A stretch of 64,000 nt of DNA from Taibaiella koreensis (GTDB taxonomy: Bacteria > Bacteroidota > Bacteroidia > Chitinophagales > Chitinophagaceae). The translations under genes were made by a program, and so were the position numbers. Within the stretch, counting starts at the first letter, position 1. Each line of letters starts with the position of its first letter. The stretch is from positions 620,001-684,000 of the forward strand of contig NZ_QVNU01000003.1 of the NCBI RefSeq assembly GCF_003545715.1, in the 5' to 3' direction. The notes under the pieces were generated by a model that searched no databases, was not told the origin of the DNA, and saw only the letters and a program-made list of their open reading frames with translations. Below, piece after piece: positions 20,768 through 28,834 of the stretch.

Positions 20768-20775
20768 TAATTTTG
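20768..20775 (+). promoter_or_regulatory. -7 promoter box for rplU
   Basis: TAATTTTG matches TAnnTTTG exactly, 17 bases before the rplU ATG at 20793. Confidence 0.6.
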
Positions 20776-20792
20776 CGCAAAATTTTTGGAGC

Positions 20793-21095
20793 ATGTTTGC
20801 AGTTGTAACAATAGCAGGACAGCAGTTCAGAGTTCAGGCGAACGACGAACTTTTCGTACACCGTCTCGATGGCAAAGCCGGGGACAATGTAGAATTTTCT
20901 GATGTACTGATGACCAGCGATGGCGGCAATGTAGCCGTAGGCAGCGCTGTAAAGGCAGTCGTAAAAGCAGAGATCATCGATCATCTGAAAGGCGATAAAG
21001 TACTTATCTTTAAGAAGAAGCGCCGCAAAGGATATCAGAAGCTGAACGGTCACCGTCAATCCCTGACTAAGATCAAGATCCAGGCAATCGCATAA
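20793..21095 (+). CDS. rplU: 50S ribosomal protein L21
   Basis: 100 residues, normal length. Starts MFAVVTIAGQQFRVQANDEL and contains the conserved C-terminal KKKRRKGYQKLNGHRQ that contacts 23S rRNA. Gene order rplU-rpmA is the near-universal bacterial arrangement. A hairpin terminator and a fresh -7 box separate it from rpmA, so the two can be transcribed independently here. Confidence 0.98.
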   Translation: MFAVVTIAGQQFRVQANDELFVHRLDGKAGDNVEFSDVLMTSDGGNVAVGSAVKAVVKAEIIDHLKGDKVLIFKKKRRKGYQKLNGHRQSLTKIKIQAIA

Positions 21096-21133
21096 GGAAC
21101 ACCCTGTGGTGATCCTGTTACGATCGTCGTCTG

Positions 21134-21154
21134 AAAATCGCATGGCGATTTTTT
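21134..21154 (+). terminator. Intrinsic terminator after rplU
   Basis: AAAATCGC / GCGATTTT with a 3-base loop followed by further T, 40 bases after the rplU stop. Confidence 0.65.
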
Positions 21155-21174
21155 GGATAAATCAAATTATTATT

Positions 21175-21182
21175 TAACTTTG
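21175..21182 (+). promoter_or_regulatory. -7 promoter box for rpmA
   Basis: TAACTTTG matches TAnnTTTG exactly, 27 bases before the rpmA ATG. Confidence 0.6.
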
Positions 21183-21209
21183 TAGGTATTACAACTTAAT
21201 AAAAAAGTA

Positions 21210-21476
21210 ATGGCACATAAAAAAGGTGAAGGTAGCGTAAGGAACGGTCGCGATTCACGTAGCAGAAGGCTGGGTGTTAAAATTTTCGGTGGCCAGCCTG
21301 CTATCTCCGGAAATATCATTCTTCGTCAGAAAGGTACCGTGTATCATCCCGGTACAAATGTTGGAATTGGTAAAGATTTTACTATATTCGCATTAACAGA
21401 CGGAATTGTTGAGTTTAGAAAAACACGCAGTAAGACTTTAGTTTCCATAAACGAAGTAAGTACCGCTGAAGCCTAA
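21210..21476 (+). CDS. rpmA: 50S ribosomal protein L27
   Basis: 88 residues. Begins [20 protein letters not shown] and has [17 protein letters not shown] and [11 protein letters not shown], all conserved in L27. The N-terminus is the short form that reaches toward the peptidyl-transferase centre; there is no cleavable N-terminal extension of the Firmicutes kind. Lies directly downstream of rplU, as in nearly all bacteria. Confidence 0.98.
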   Translation: MAHKKGEGSVRNGRDSRSRRLGVKIFGGQPAISGNIILRQKGTVYHPGTNVGIGKDFTIFALTDGIVEFRKTRSKTLVSINEVSTAEA

Positions 21477-21543
21477 CCCCCTTCAAGCGGTTTGCCATAA
21501 ATAAAAGAGCTTTTTTATTTTCTAACCCATAAATTCGATAAGT

Positions 21544-21819
21544 ATGGCAACTGCAAAAAAAGCTGCTCCGAAGAAAGCAGCCGCAAAAAAAGCCGCTCCA
21601 GCTAAAAAAGCTGCTGCTAAGAAAGCTGCTCCTAAAAAGGCCGCCGCTAAGAAAGCTGCTCCTAAAAAAGCCGCCGCTAAGAAAGCCGCTCCCAAAAAAG
21701 CTGCTCCTAAGAAAGCCGCTGCTAAAAAGGCCGCTCCTAAGAAAGCTGCTGCTAAAAAAGCTGCTCCTAAAGCTGCTAAAAAGCCAACCCCAACTAAGGT
21801 TGCTGCTAAGAAAAAGTAA
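21544..21819 (+). CDS. Histone H1-like Lys/Ala-rich DNA-binding protein
   Basis: 91 residues consisting almost wholly of Lys, Ala and Pro in repeats of the type KKAAP / KKAAA, ending KPTPTKVAAKKK. It starts at ATG 21544 and ends with a strong terminator. Such proteins resemble the C-terminal tail of eukaryotic histone H1 and bacterial AlgP/Hc1-type proteins, and are expected to bind and compact DNA through charge. The repeated codons make the DNA itself a short tandem repeat that may vary in copy number between strains. It follows rpmA by 67 bases. The KA-repeat is not an artefact of a shifted frame, because codon usage alternates normally and a terminator follows. Confidence 0.85.
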   Translation: MATAKKAAPKKAAAKKAAPAKKAAAKKAAPKKAAAKKAAPKKAAAKKAAPKKAAPKKAAAKKAAPKKAAAKKAAPKAAKKPTPTKVAAKKK

Positions 21820-21842
21820 TGCTAAAGTTCTCAATGAAATAG

Positions 21843-21870
21843 TCCCGGTAGTTCACTACCGGGATTTTTT
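21843..21870 (+). terminator. Intrinsic terminator of the H1-like gene
   Basis: TCCCGGTAGT / ACTACCGGGA hairpin with a very tight loop, followed by six T. Confidence 0.85.
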
Positions 21871-21885
21871 GTGAGCTGAAAGCAA

Positions 21886-21893
21886 TAATTTTG
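21886..21893 (+). promoter_or_regulatory. -7 promoter box for the tandem paralog pair
   Basis: TAATTTTG matches TAnnTTTG. It overlaps the first possible start (TTG 21891), so translation must begin further downstream. Confidence 0.55.
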
Positions 21894-21929
21894 AGCCAAA
21901 CCTGTTTTAGTTTTCTAAAATCGTTTCCC

Positions 21930-22679
21930 TTGTTGCTCCGGTATTGTCTCCTGTTTTTTATGCTGCTTGGCATTACGCCTGCGATAGCACAGTCGCTGGA
22001 CGGTGTGGTCGCCGATAATGACGGCAGCCCTCTTCCCGCAGTGATCGTGGTCAATAAGACCAAAAATCTTTCCACTATGGCCGATGTAGACGGGAAGTTC
22101 AGCATTAAAGCCGATAAAGGCGACGATATCGAATTCACTTACGTAGGCTACTATCCTGTTTCTTTCCAGATGCCCGAAGGCGCCAACGTCTTTCGCCGGG
22201 TAAATCTCAAGAAAAAGCTGTATACCCTGGAAGAGGTCGAGATACGCCCCGACTGGACGCCTTACCAGCTGGATTCTATTGCCCGTAGTAAGCGATACGC
22301 GCTGGACCTTTCCCGCAAAAGAGCCAGCAGCACGGTAATGGGATCGATCTTCAGCCCGGCTTCGGCCCTTGCCGAGCAATTCAATAAAAAGAGCAAACAG
22401 CGTACCCGCTTCCAGGAAAACTTCAAAAAGTGGGAGGGTCAGAAATTTGTCGATACCCGGTATACGCCGGAAGAAGTTACCGCGCTTACAGGTCTTACCG
22501 GCGATACGCTGGCTGCCTTTATGAACGCCTATCCCATGCCCTACGATTACGCCCGGGCAGCTACCGATCTCGAGATCAAGATGTGGATCAAATACAATTA
22601 CCGGCAATGGAAACAAAAGCCGGTGACGCTGCCGCCACCAATACCAAAAGAAACTGCCGATACGTTAAAGAAACCATGA
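21930..22679 (+). CDS. Secreted protein with carboxypeptidase-regulatory-like domain, copy 1
   Basis: About 249 residues if translation begins at one of two adjacent TTG codons (21930/21933); the frame opens at TTG 21891 but a -7 box covers that codon, and the only ATG (21960) would leave a signal peptide too short. The signal peptide LLRYCLLFFMLLGITPAIAQ is followed by a CarboxypepD_reg-like domain (LDGVVADNDGSPLPAVIVVN, DVDGKFSIKADKGDDIEFTY split by M-A). The second half is shared with the next gene, including TRYTPEEVTALTGLTGDTLA and AYPMPYDYARAATDLEIKMW. Function unknown, presumably envelope. Its stop overlaps the start of copy 2 (ATGA). Confidence 0.82.
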   Translation: MLLRYCLLFFMLLGITPAIAQSLDGVVADNDGSPLPAVIVVNKTKNLSTMADVDGKFSIKADKGDDIEFTYVGYYPVSFQMPEGANVFRRVNLKKKLYTLEEVEIRPDWTPYQLDSIARSKRYALDLSRKRASSTVMGSIFSPASALAEQFNKKSKQRTRFQENFKKWEGQKFVDTRYTPEEVTALTGLTGDTLAAFMNAYPMPYDYARAATDLEIKMWIKYNYRQWKQKPVTLPPPIPKETADTLKKP

Positions 22680-23416
22680 GGTTTCTTTTTCTTTTATGGC
22701 TGCTATGCAGTGTTGTGTCACTTTCTGCACAGGAACTGGAAGGTACTGTAGTAGATGCCGCCACGGGCGAGCCATTGGCTTCGGTACATATCGAGAACCG
22801 CCGCAGCGGTACAGATACGTGGTCGGCCGGAAAAGGAACGTATACGATAGCTGTAAAAAGCAGCGATCATATACGCTTCAGTCTGCTAGGCTATATCAGC
22901 AAGGAATTCGTTGTAGGTTCCGATGAGGCGACGCAATACCAACGCATCCCGCTGGAGAAATACCTGCAGCGTATCGATACCGTGGTCATCCGTCCGGGGC
23001 TCAGCGATTATCAACGGGATTCACTGGAATATCGCAGGTTATTCGGGAAAAAAGTGGCGCAGGAACCTGCAAAGTTCGGATTGAACAAACAAGGTCCGCC
23101 GGCACGGTTCGGTGTAGTCTTCAACAATCCCATATCGGCGCCGTACCAACGGCTGGCACGTAAATACAAGCGATTGCGCGCTTTTCAGAAACGATTCAAG
23201 AACCAGGAAAAGCAGTCTTTTGTCTACACCCGTTATACCCCCGGGGTCGTACACGACCTTACCGGCCTTACAGGAGATACGCTGGCCGCCTTCATGAATA
23301 CCTATCCCATGCCTTACGATTATGCCAGGGCAGCATCGGACCTGGAGATCGGTATGTGGATCAAAGATAATTACCGCCAATGGACAGGGAGAGCCGACTA
23401 TAAGCAGCAACAATAA
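22676..23416 (+). CDS. Secreted protein with carboxypeptidase-regulatory-like domain, copy 2
   Basis: 246 residues from ATG 22676, which overlaps the previous stop (ATGA); the longer open frame from 22430 is only the out-of-frame shadow of copy 1. Signal peptide (MRFLFLLWLLCSVVSLSAQ), then a CarboxypepD_reg-like domain (LEGTVVDAATGEPLASVHIE) and a C-terminal half closely similar to copy 1: TRYTPGVVHDLTGLTGDTLA, then AFMNTYPMPYDYARAASDLE. The two genes are tandem duplicates in one operon. Family function not known; in Bacteroidetes this N-terminal domain is usual on TonB-receptor-related and outer-membrane proteins. Confidence 0.87.
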   Translation: MRFLFLLWLLCSVVSLSAQELEGTVVDAATGEPLASVHIENRRSGTDTWSAGKGTYTIAVKSSDHIRFSLLGYISKEFVVGSDEATQYQRIPLEKYLQRIDTVVIRPGLSDYQRDSLEYRRLFGKKVAQEPAKFGLNKQGPPARFGVVFNNPISAPYQRLARKYKRLRAFQKRFKNQEKQSFVYTRYTPGVVHDLTGLTGDTLAAFMNTYPMPYDYARAASDLEIGMWIKDNYRQWTGRADYKQQQ

Positions 23417-23420
23417 AAAA

Positions 23421-23446
23421 AGCCCCGCAGGCAATACTGCAGGGCC
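23421..23446 (-). terminator. Terminator of the delta-60 repeat gene
   Basis: GCCCCGCAG / CTGCAGGGC hairpin with one mismatch; on the minus strand it is followed by a run of seven T (complement of A at 23415-23421). It lies between convergent genes. Confidence 0.6.
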
Positions 23447-23471
23447 GGCTGGTTGTGCCTGGTTAATCGAA

Positions 23472-25382
23472 TTATCTGGCGATAATGAGCTTCTCTGTTT
23501 TGATCAGCATGCCTTTGGTATCGCTAATGCGCAACAGGTAAATACCTGCAGGCAGATCGTTCAGCATCATCATGCTTACGTGGCTTTCTTCCCGGATCAT
23601 TTTTCCTTCTATACCGGTGATGGCAACGTTGACCTTAACCGGCGACTGGATATGGATCATATCCTTTGCCGGATTGGGATAGAGGCGTACCTGCTGTGCG
23701 AGCTGCTCCCGCTCATCCAGGCTGAGATTGGTTACCGTAAATACATCGGAAGTGTCTTTGCACCCTCCGGTATTGGTTACCGCTACCTGGTAGCTGCCAT
23801 TGGCAGTTACGGTATAAGTGCTGTTGGTCGCGCCGGGAATAGAGGCATTGTTGCGTATCCATTGGTAGGTCGCATAGGGAAGAATGGTGGACAAGGTATT
23901 GCTCGTACGCTGGATCACGGCGGGCGCCACATTGGTAATGCTGATATCCTCGCCATTGTCGCTACCGGTAAGCGCAGGGCTGCTGCTCACTACACGGATG
24001 CGGTAGCCGGTGCCGCTGGGTGTATTGGAAGGTAACATAGCATTGATGGTACCGCTGGCTGTGCCGCTGAGCGTACCGATCGCCACCGGGCTGCTGAAGC
24101 TGCCGGAAGCATCGCTGAGCTGCGCGGTAAATACATTGCCGCTGTTGATGGTACCGGTCACGGTAAAGGATACTGCGACAGCCGGGTTCTGGCAAAAATT
24201 CCCCACAGTAAGCGCGCCGGTCTTTATATTATCCGGTCCGGTAAGCCGGGCCACAAAATTGCGGCTGGTGCCGTTGTAGGTGGTCAGCTCGCCGGCAATA
24301 ATGATCTTTTCATTGGGCTGGATAGCAAAGACGAGCACCGTTTGATCGCAGCCGCTGCCTACGTTGAAGGTGGCGTCGAGGCTGCCATCAGCATTCAGCC
24401 GGGCAATGCGGTTAATGCTAGTGCCGTTGTACGTTACAAACTGGCCGCCGAGCAATACTTTGCCATCGCTCTGCAGCTTTACGGCATGAGCAAAAGGCTG
24501 GGGACCGGTGAGGGCGGTGCCTACATTGAAAGTGGCATCTGTAGTGCCATCGCTGTTGAGCCGGGTAATGCCGGCGCGTGACAAGCCGTTGGCATTAGAA
24601 AAGAAACCGGCAATGATCATCTTGCCGTCGGGTTGAATGGCTATGGAATTGACAGTGCCGTCGAAGCCGTCTGTAGTGCCAAAAGTGGCGTCCAGCGTAC
24701 CGTCGGCGTTAAGCCGTACCAGCCTTGGGGGCACCGCCAGTCCCTTATAAGTCCAGAAAGAGCCGCCGACCAGGATCTTGCCATCGGGCTGGATGGCGAA
24801 ACAGGCAACGGCGCGGTTGAAGCCAGTACCTGTGTTGAAGGCGGCATCGCGAGTGCCGTCGCTGTTGAGCCGCAGAATATTGTTATTGGCAGTACCGTTA
24901 AAGGCATCAAATTCACCGCCGACCAGGATCTTGTCATCGCTTTGCAGTGCCACGGCATTTACCGAAGAATAATCTGTTGTAATGCCTGTGCCCAGGTTGG
25001 TTTTAAATGTAGCATCCACCGATCCGTCGCTATTGAGCCGTGCGATACGGCCGGGTATTGGAAGGTTATTGAACTCGGTAAAGCCGCCGCCGACCACGAC
25101 CTTGCCATCGCTTTGCAGCGCCATGGCAGGTACATAGCTATTGAAGCCGTTGCCGGTGAGCGAAAAGGACGCGTCTACGGTACCATCGTTGTTGAGCCGC
25201 GCTACATGTTTGGAAAACCCTCCGCCGACCAGTATTTTACCATCTGGCTGCAGGGCCAGGGAGTTGGCGCCGTTGAAGTCCAGCGCCGTACCAGGATTGA
25301 AAGTCGCATCCAGTGTGCCTTGCTGGGCCTGCAGCGTAAGGCAGCCGGAAAAAAGCAGGGCAAGTGTCAATATTTTTTTCAT
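23472..25382 (-). CDS. Delta-60 repeat beta-propeller protein exported by the T9SS
   Basis: 636 residues: signal peptide (MKKILTLALLFSGCLTLQAQ), then about seven repeats of ~50-55 residues with the signature 'ALQPDGKILVGG ... RLNSDGTxDATF' (residues ~25-385), which is the delta-60 repeat thought to form a beta-propeller. Then come Ig-like segments (~385-555) and a T9SS type A sorting domain over the last ~75 residues (RLYPNPAKDMIHIQ, ITGIEGKMI, LNDLPAGIYLLRI). The protein should cross the outer membrane through the T9SS and be released or anchored. Ligand unknown; no catalytic motif seen. Single gene. Confidence 0.92.
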   Translation of the reverse strand: MKKILTLALLFSGCLTLQAQQGTLDATFNPGTALDFNGANSLALQPDGKILVGGGFSKHVARLNNDGTVDASFSLTGNGFNSYVPAMALQSDGKVVVGGGFTEFNNLPIPGRIARLNSDGSVDATFKTNLGTGITTDYSSVNAVALQSDDKILVGGEFDAFNGTANNNILRLNSDGTRDAAFNTGTGFNRAVACFAIQPDGKILVGGSFWTYKGLAVPPRLVRLNADGTLDATFGTTDGFDGTVNSIAIQPDGKMIIAGFFSNANGLSRAGITRLNSDGTTDATFNVGTALTGPQPFAHAVKLQSDGKVLLGGQFVTYNGTSINRIARLNADGSLDATFNVGSGCDQTVLVFAIQPNEKIIIAGELTTYNGTSRNFVARLTGPDNIKTGALTVGNFCQNPAVAVSFTVTGTINSGNVFTAQLSDASGSFSSPVAIGTLSGTASGTINAMLPSNTPSGTGYRIRVVSSSPALTGSDNGEDISITNVAPAVIQRTSNTLSTILPYATYQWIRNNASIPGATNSTYTVTANGSYQVAVTNTGGCKDTSDVFTVTNLSLDEREQLAQQVRLYPNPAKDMIHIQSPVKVNVAITGIEGKMIREESHVSMMMLNDLPAGIYLLRISDTKGMLIKTEKLIIAR

Positions 25383-25719
25383 AAAAGCTTTATTGTTTTT
25401 TGGTAAAAAAAATGAGCGCCAAAGGAGATATGGTTTGGTTCCTGAGCGGCAACCTGTGGCACCGGTCCGGGTTATTATGCATTGATTTTAGAGGGCGGCA
25501 TTCATCTCATGATCGACATAAGTGGTTTAGTTGTTAAGAAATCGGCGGATATTTTTATTTTAATTATCTTGATACGCAAAGCCAGAGCCAACCGGGTGCG
25601 ATAAAACGTCCCGGATGCAGTAGCGGACCTTTCTCTACAAATTAAAGGATCCAGCTGCTGAAAATCTTTTCGGATTTCACTGATATTTTTTATTTAACTA
25701 TGATTGTCGCTGTACAACA
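25383..25719. other. Non-coding divergent region
   Basis: 337 bases between the divergent delta-60 gene and the sensor kinase. It is AT-rich near both starts. I see no convincing -7 box, hairpin or ORF; the promoters of both neighbours must lie here. Confidence 0.5.
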
Positions 25720-27672
25720 TTGAGTAAAGTGTATTTTTATCCTATTTCAAGAAGCCGCTTGATTGTGGGCACATTGTGGTGGCTGCTTCTGACTACCGTC
25801 GCCGGCCGGGCGCAGGAGGTGGTACGTCTGTCGCATGCCACCTTCACCACTGCCGATACGCTTCAGGTAAGGGCCCTGATCCGTAAAGGCATTCCATTGT
25901 TGTCGCGCAATACCGACAGCGCGATCGCTTGCTTCGAAGCTGCAGAAGCGCTGAGCCGGGCCACGGGCTTCGACGATGGTATCGGCTATGCCCTGGCCTT
26001 TCTGGGCGCGGCCGTGACAGACAGGGGCGACTACGCCCGGGGATTGATGCTCTACCAGGAGGCTTTGCCCTATTGCCGGCGGGCCCGCTACATCGGGAAC
26101 GCGCTACCCAGCTTGTATATCAACATGGGCGGCAGCTTTTTCCAGTCTGGTGATTATAAGCGCGCGCATGAATACTATTACCTCGCGTTAAAATACCTGC
26201 AACAGTATTTCCCGGCCAGTGACAATATCGCAGCAGTATACAACAACCTGGCTACCGTACAGGAAGAGCTGGGGCAACACCGTCAGGCTTTGGCCTATGC
26301 GGTGCAGGCCGAGCAATTTGCCCGTAAAAAGAATGCGGTGATGCTCATTGGGAGTGCCCTGGTCAATAAGGGAACGGCCTACGATAAGCTGCAGCTTGTC
26401 GATAGTGCCATGTCTGCTTATCGCGAGGCGCTGACGCTGAGCCGCAAAGAGGGCATTACAGATATGGAGCAGGCCTGTCTCACCAGCATGGGCGATTTGC
26501 TCCTTAAGTCGGGCCGGAATCGTGAAGCGGTTGCTTATTATCGCGACGCCATGCAATTGAGCACGACCACCAGCCCGTTGCACGCCTTTATTATGCCTGG
26601 CTATTCGCTGGGCCTGGCGTTGTTCCGGTTGAAAGAGTACCGGCAGGCAGAGCAGGTGCTGCTGGCGGTTTTGGCGAAGGCAAAGGAAACCGGGATTACC
26701 GGCAATCAGAAAGACGGGCACGCTACGCTGGCTGCGCTTTACGAAGCGACAGGCAGGTACCGCGAAGCCCTGGAGCAGCACCGCCGGTACGATCAGCTCA
26801 AGGACAGCCAGATCAATACCGAAAAGCTGCGTGCGATCAACGAGGTGGAGGCACGCTACCAGACCGTACAGAAGAACAAGGAGCTGCTGGAAAAGGAATG
26901 GACCATCGCAGCGCAAAAAAGAAGGATCGAGCATAAGAATATCCTGATCGGCGCCGTTATCGGAGGAATGCTGATCGGGCTTGCCGTGACGCTGGGCATA
27001 TATAGAAGCCGGCGCAAAATAGCCATGAGGGACAGAAGGATAGAACAGCTAAAAGCCATGATGGCCGGCGAGGAAAAGGAACGGGTGCGTATTTCAAGGG
27101 AGCTGCACGACGGTATCGGCGGGATGCTCACCGGGATTAAGATGAACCTGAAGACCTGGCAGAAGCTGCATGAGCAAGAGGTGACCGGTGATGGCTTGGG
27201 CGATGTGATGGAGATGTTGCAGGATATGGGCCGGGAGATCCACAAAACGGCGCATAACCTGATGCCCGATATCTTGCTGAAGCATCACCTCAAAGAAGCG
27301 CTGCTGTTGTATTGCGAGCAATTGGATACAGGAGGGCAGCCGGTTATAGACCTGCAATTTTACGGCGACCTGGATAGTCTCGGTAAAGCGCTGGAGCTAC
27401 CGATATACCGGATGATACAGGAACTGCTGCAAAATATTATCAAGCATGCACAGGCTACCCTGGTTGCCGTTCAGGTGCGACGGGAGGCCCAGGTGATCAG
27501 CATCCTGGTAGAAGATAACGGTACGGGTTTCAAGGCGCAGGATAAACACCGTGGCCTGGGGCTGATGAACATCGAAGCAAGGGTACAGGCATTGAACGGC
27601 TATTTTTCCATTGAGCCGGCCGGGCAGGGAACCACAGCATTTATAGAGCTTAACCTGGAGCAAACCAACTGA
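25720..27672 (+). CDS. TPR-containing sensor histidine kinase (HisKA_3 / NarX-type)
   Basis: 650 residues from TTG 25720 (no ATG fits: the nearest, 25700, is out of frame and stops at once). Signal peptide/anchor (residues ~12-30), a periplasmic sensor region of six or seven TPR-like repeats (~45-370), a coiled segment, one membrane helix (~405-425) and a cytoplasmic kinase. The dimerisation box is RVRISRELHDGIGGMLTGIK with His463, which is the HisKA_3 type used with NarL/LuxR regulators. The ATPase domain has LQNIIKHAQAT, VEDNGTGF and GLGLMNIEARV. The paired regulator starts 7 bases downstream. Signal unknown. Confidence 0.92.
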   Translation: MSKVYFYPISRSRLIVGTLWWLLLTTVAGRAQEVVRLSHATFTTADTLQVRALIRKGIPLLSRNTDSAIACFEAAEALSRATGFDDGIGYALAFLGAAVTDRGDYARGLMLYQEALPYCRRARYIGNALPSLYINMGGSFFQSGDYKRAHEYYYLALKYLQQYFPASDNIAAVYNNLATVQEELGQHRQALAYAVQAEQFARKKNAVMLIGSALVNKGTAYDKLQLVDSAMSAYREALTLSRKEGITDMEQACLTSMGDLLLKSGRNREAVAYYRDAMQLSTTTSPLHAFIMPGYSLGLALFRLKEYRQAEQVLLAVLAKAKETGITGNQKDGHATLAALYEATGRYREALEQHRRYDQLKDSQINTEKLRAINEVEARYQTVQKNKELLEKEWTIAAQKRRIEHKNILIGAVIGGMLIGLAVTLGIYRSRRKIAMRDRRIEQLKAMMAGEEKERVRISRELHDGIGGMLTGIKMNLKTWQKLHEQEVTGDGLGDVMEMLQDMGREIHKTAHNLMPDILLKHHLKEALLLYCEQLDTGGQPVIDLQFYGDLDSLGKALELPIYRMIQELLQNIIKHAQATLVAVQVRREAQVISILVEDNGTGFKAQDKHRGLGLMNIEARVQALNGYFSIEPAGQGTTAFIELNLEQTN

Positions 27673-27679
27673 AGAGAAC

Positions 27680-28318
27680 ATGAACATCCGTATAGCTATT
27701 GCAGACGACCATCCTATGATCATCGGCGGCTTGAAGAATATGCTGTCGGTATACCCGCATATCCGTCTGGCCGGCGCTTATGGCAATGGCGCCGACCTGC
27801 TGCAAGGCCTGCAGGAGAATCAGCCTGACGTGCTGTTGCTGGATATCCAACTGCCGGACAAGACCGGCGATATGCTGGCGCCGGTAATACTGAAACATTA
27901 TCCCGATATCCGTATTCTTGCGCTGACGAATCTGAACAGCGCTTTATATGTGCACAATATGCTGCGCATGGGGGTACTGGGCTATGTGCTGAAAAACACC
28001 GACCCGGAAGTCGTGATCAGGGCCGTAGAGACAGTATATGAGGGTAAACAATTTATTGATCCGGCACTACTGGATAGCCTCGATCAGTTTACGCAACGCA
28101 TGAAAAGGGAATCGGCGCTGAAGCCTGCGCTTACTCCCAGAGAGAAGGAAATACTGCGCATGACCGTGAACGGCGATACGATACAGGAGATATCGGAAAA
28201 GCTGTTTATCGGATTGCGGACAGTAGAATACTATCGTTCCAATCTTTTCCTGAAGCTGGATGTCAGGAATATGGCGGGATTGATACGAAAAGCCCTGCTG
28301 CTGGGTCTTTCGGAGTAG
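27680..28318 (+). CDS. NarL/LuxR-type response regulator, partner of the TPR kinase
   Basis: 212 residues. Receiver domain with acidic pocket ADDHP (residues 8-12) and phosphoacceptor Asp55 in LLLDIQLPD; Lys in GYVLKNTDPE closes the site. A LuxR-type helix-turn-helix follows (LTPREKEILRMTVNGDTIQE, then KLFIGLRTVEYYRSNLFLKL). It should bind DNA as a dimer after phosphorylation by the kinase encoded immediately upstream. Targets unknown. Confidence 0.94.
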   Translation: MNIRIAIADDHPMIIGGLKNMLSVYPHIRLAGAYGNGADLLQGLQENQPDVLLLDIQLPDKTGDMLAPVILKHYPDIRILALTNLNSALYVHNMLRMGVLGYVLKNTDPEVVIRAVETVYEGKQFIDPALLDSLDQFTQRMKRESALKPALTPREKEILRMTVNGDTIQEISEKLFIGLRTVEYYRSNLFLKLDVRNMAGLIRKALLLGLSE

Positions 28319-28532
28319 CTTGCTTTATTGCTCGCGGCGATCATATCAGTTATAAGGTGGGCTTTCTCGCGGCGTCGCAGCGGCGCCGCGAGAAAAAAGA
28401 TATTTTACAAGAAGCTGACACCGCAGGATATTCGACTTTTGCGTGCTCTCTGCGGCAGCCTGCCGGAACGCGCAGCGGTCTGCACGGCAAAAGATTTCTC
28501 CCGGTTTTTTGTGGAGCAGTAATTCTTTTTTC

Positions 28533-28661
28533 TGAGTATCCGGATATAGGAAACAAAGGCGGTCCTTGAGCTTGTCGAAAGGACAAAGATGGTGCTTCGA
28601 CAAGCTCAGCAGCCGTTATTTAGAAGCAAATTGTATCCCGTTTCCTACATCCGGATAGTCA
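28533..28661. repeat. Composite palindromic element, copy A
   Basis: Outer arms of 22 bases (28533-28554 and 28640-28661) pair with 20/22 matches; they contain CCGGATATAGGAAAC and GTTTCCTACATCCGG. Inside lies a second perfect 12-base inverted repeat, GAGCTTGTCGAA (28568-28579) and TTCGACAAGCTC (28596-28607). Copy B at 32947-33090 has the same nested plan. Confidence 0.8.
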
Positions 28662-28776
28662 TTTTCTTTTTTTGCCACGAAAACAAAATGTGGTGTCTCG
28701 CAGCGGCGCTGCGAGACAGTAATAAGTAATGTCCAGGAACAAGCGCTGCGAGAAAAGAAATAGCTCCTGTATAAGA

Positions 28777-28812
28777 AACAAGCGCCGCACGGATACTCCG
28801 GCGGCGCTTGTT
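28777..28812 (-). terminator. Terminator of pyruvate carboxylase gene
   Basis: AACAAGCGCCGC / GCGGCGCTTGTT, 12 perfect pairs with a 12-base loop, 22 bases after the pyc stop; TTTCTTAT follows on the minus strand. Confidence 0.65.
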
Positions 28813-28834
28813 GCGTTATCTAAATTGTCTTGTA

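Larger units (their letters stand above)
28319..28834. repeat. Non-coding region packed with palindromes and repeat fragments
   Basis: 516 bases between the response regulator and pyruvate carboxylase. It holds a perfect 12-base hairpin TTTCTCGCGGCG / CGCCGCGAGAAA (28363-28374, 28384-28395), a composite inverted-repeat element (28533-28661, listed separately), a perfect 11-base hairpin GTCTCGCAGCG / CGCTGCGAGAC (28696-28718), a fragment AAGCGCTGCGAGAAAAG near 28741 resembling the first hairpin, and the pyc terminator. Short ORFs here run in several frames and have no family signature; I treat them as spurious. Confidence 0.75.

Noticed and set aside
23472-25382. Repeated DNA taken for an insertion element
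   Set aside because: The repeats are in-frame delta-60 units of one protein gene; no terminal inverted repeats or transposase.
28357-28603. Small ORFs of 60-85 codons on both strands in the spacer
   Set aside because: They overlap palindromic repeats in several frames and encode low-information sequence.
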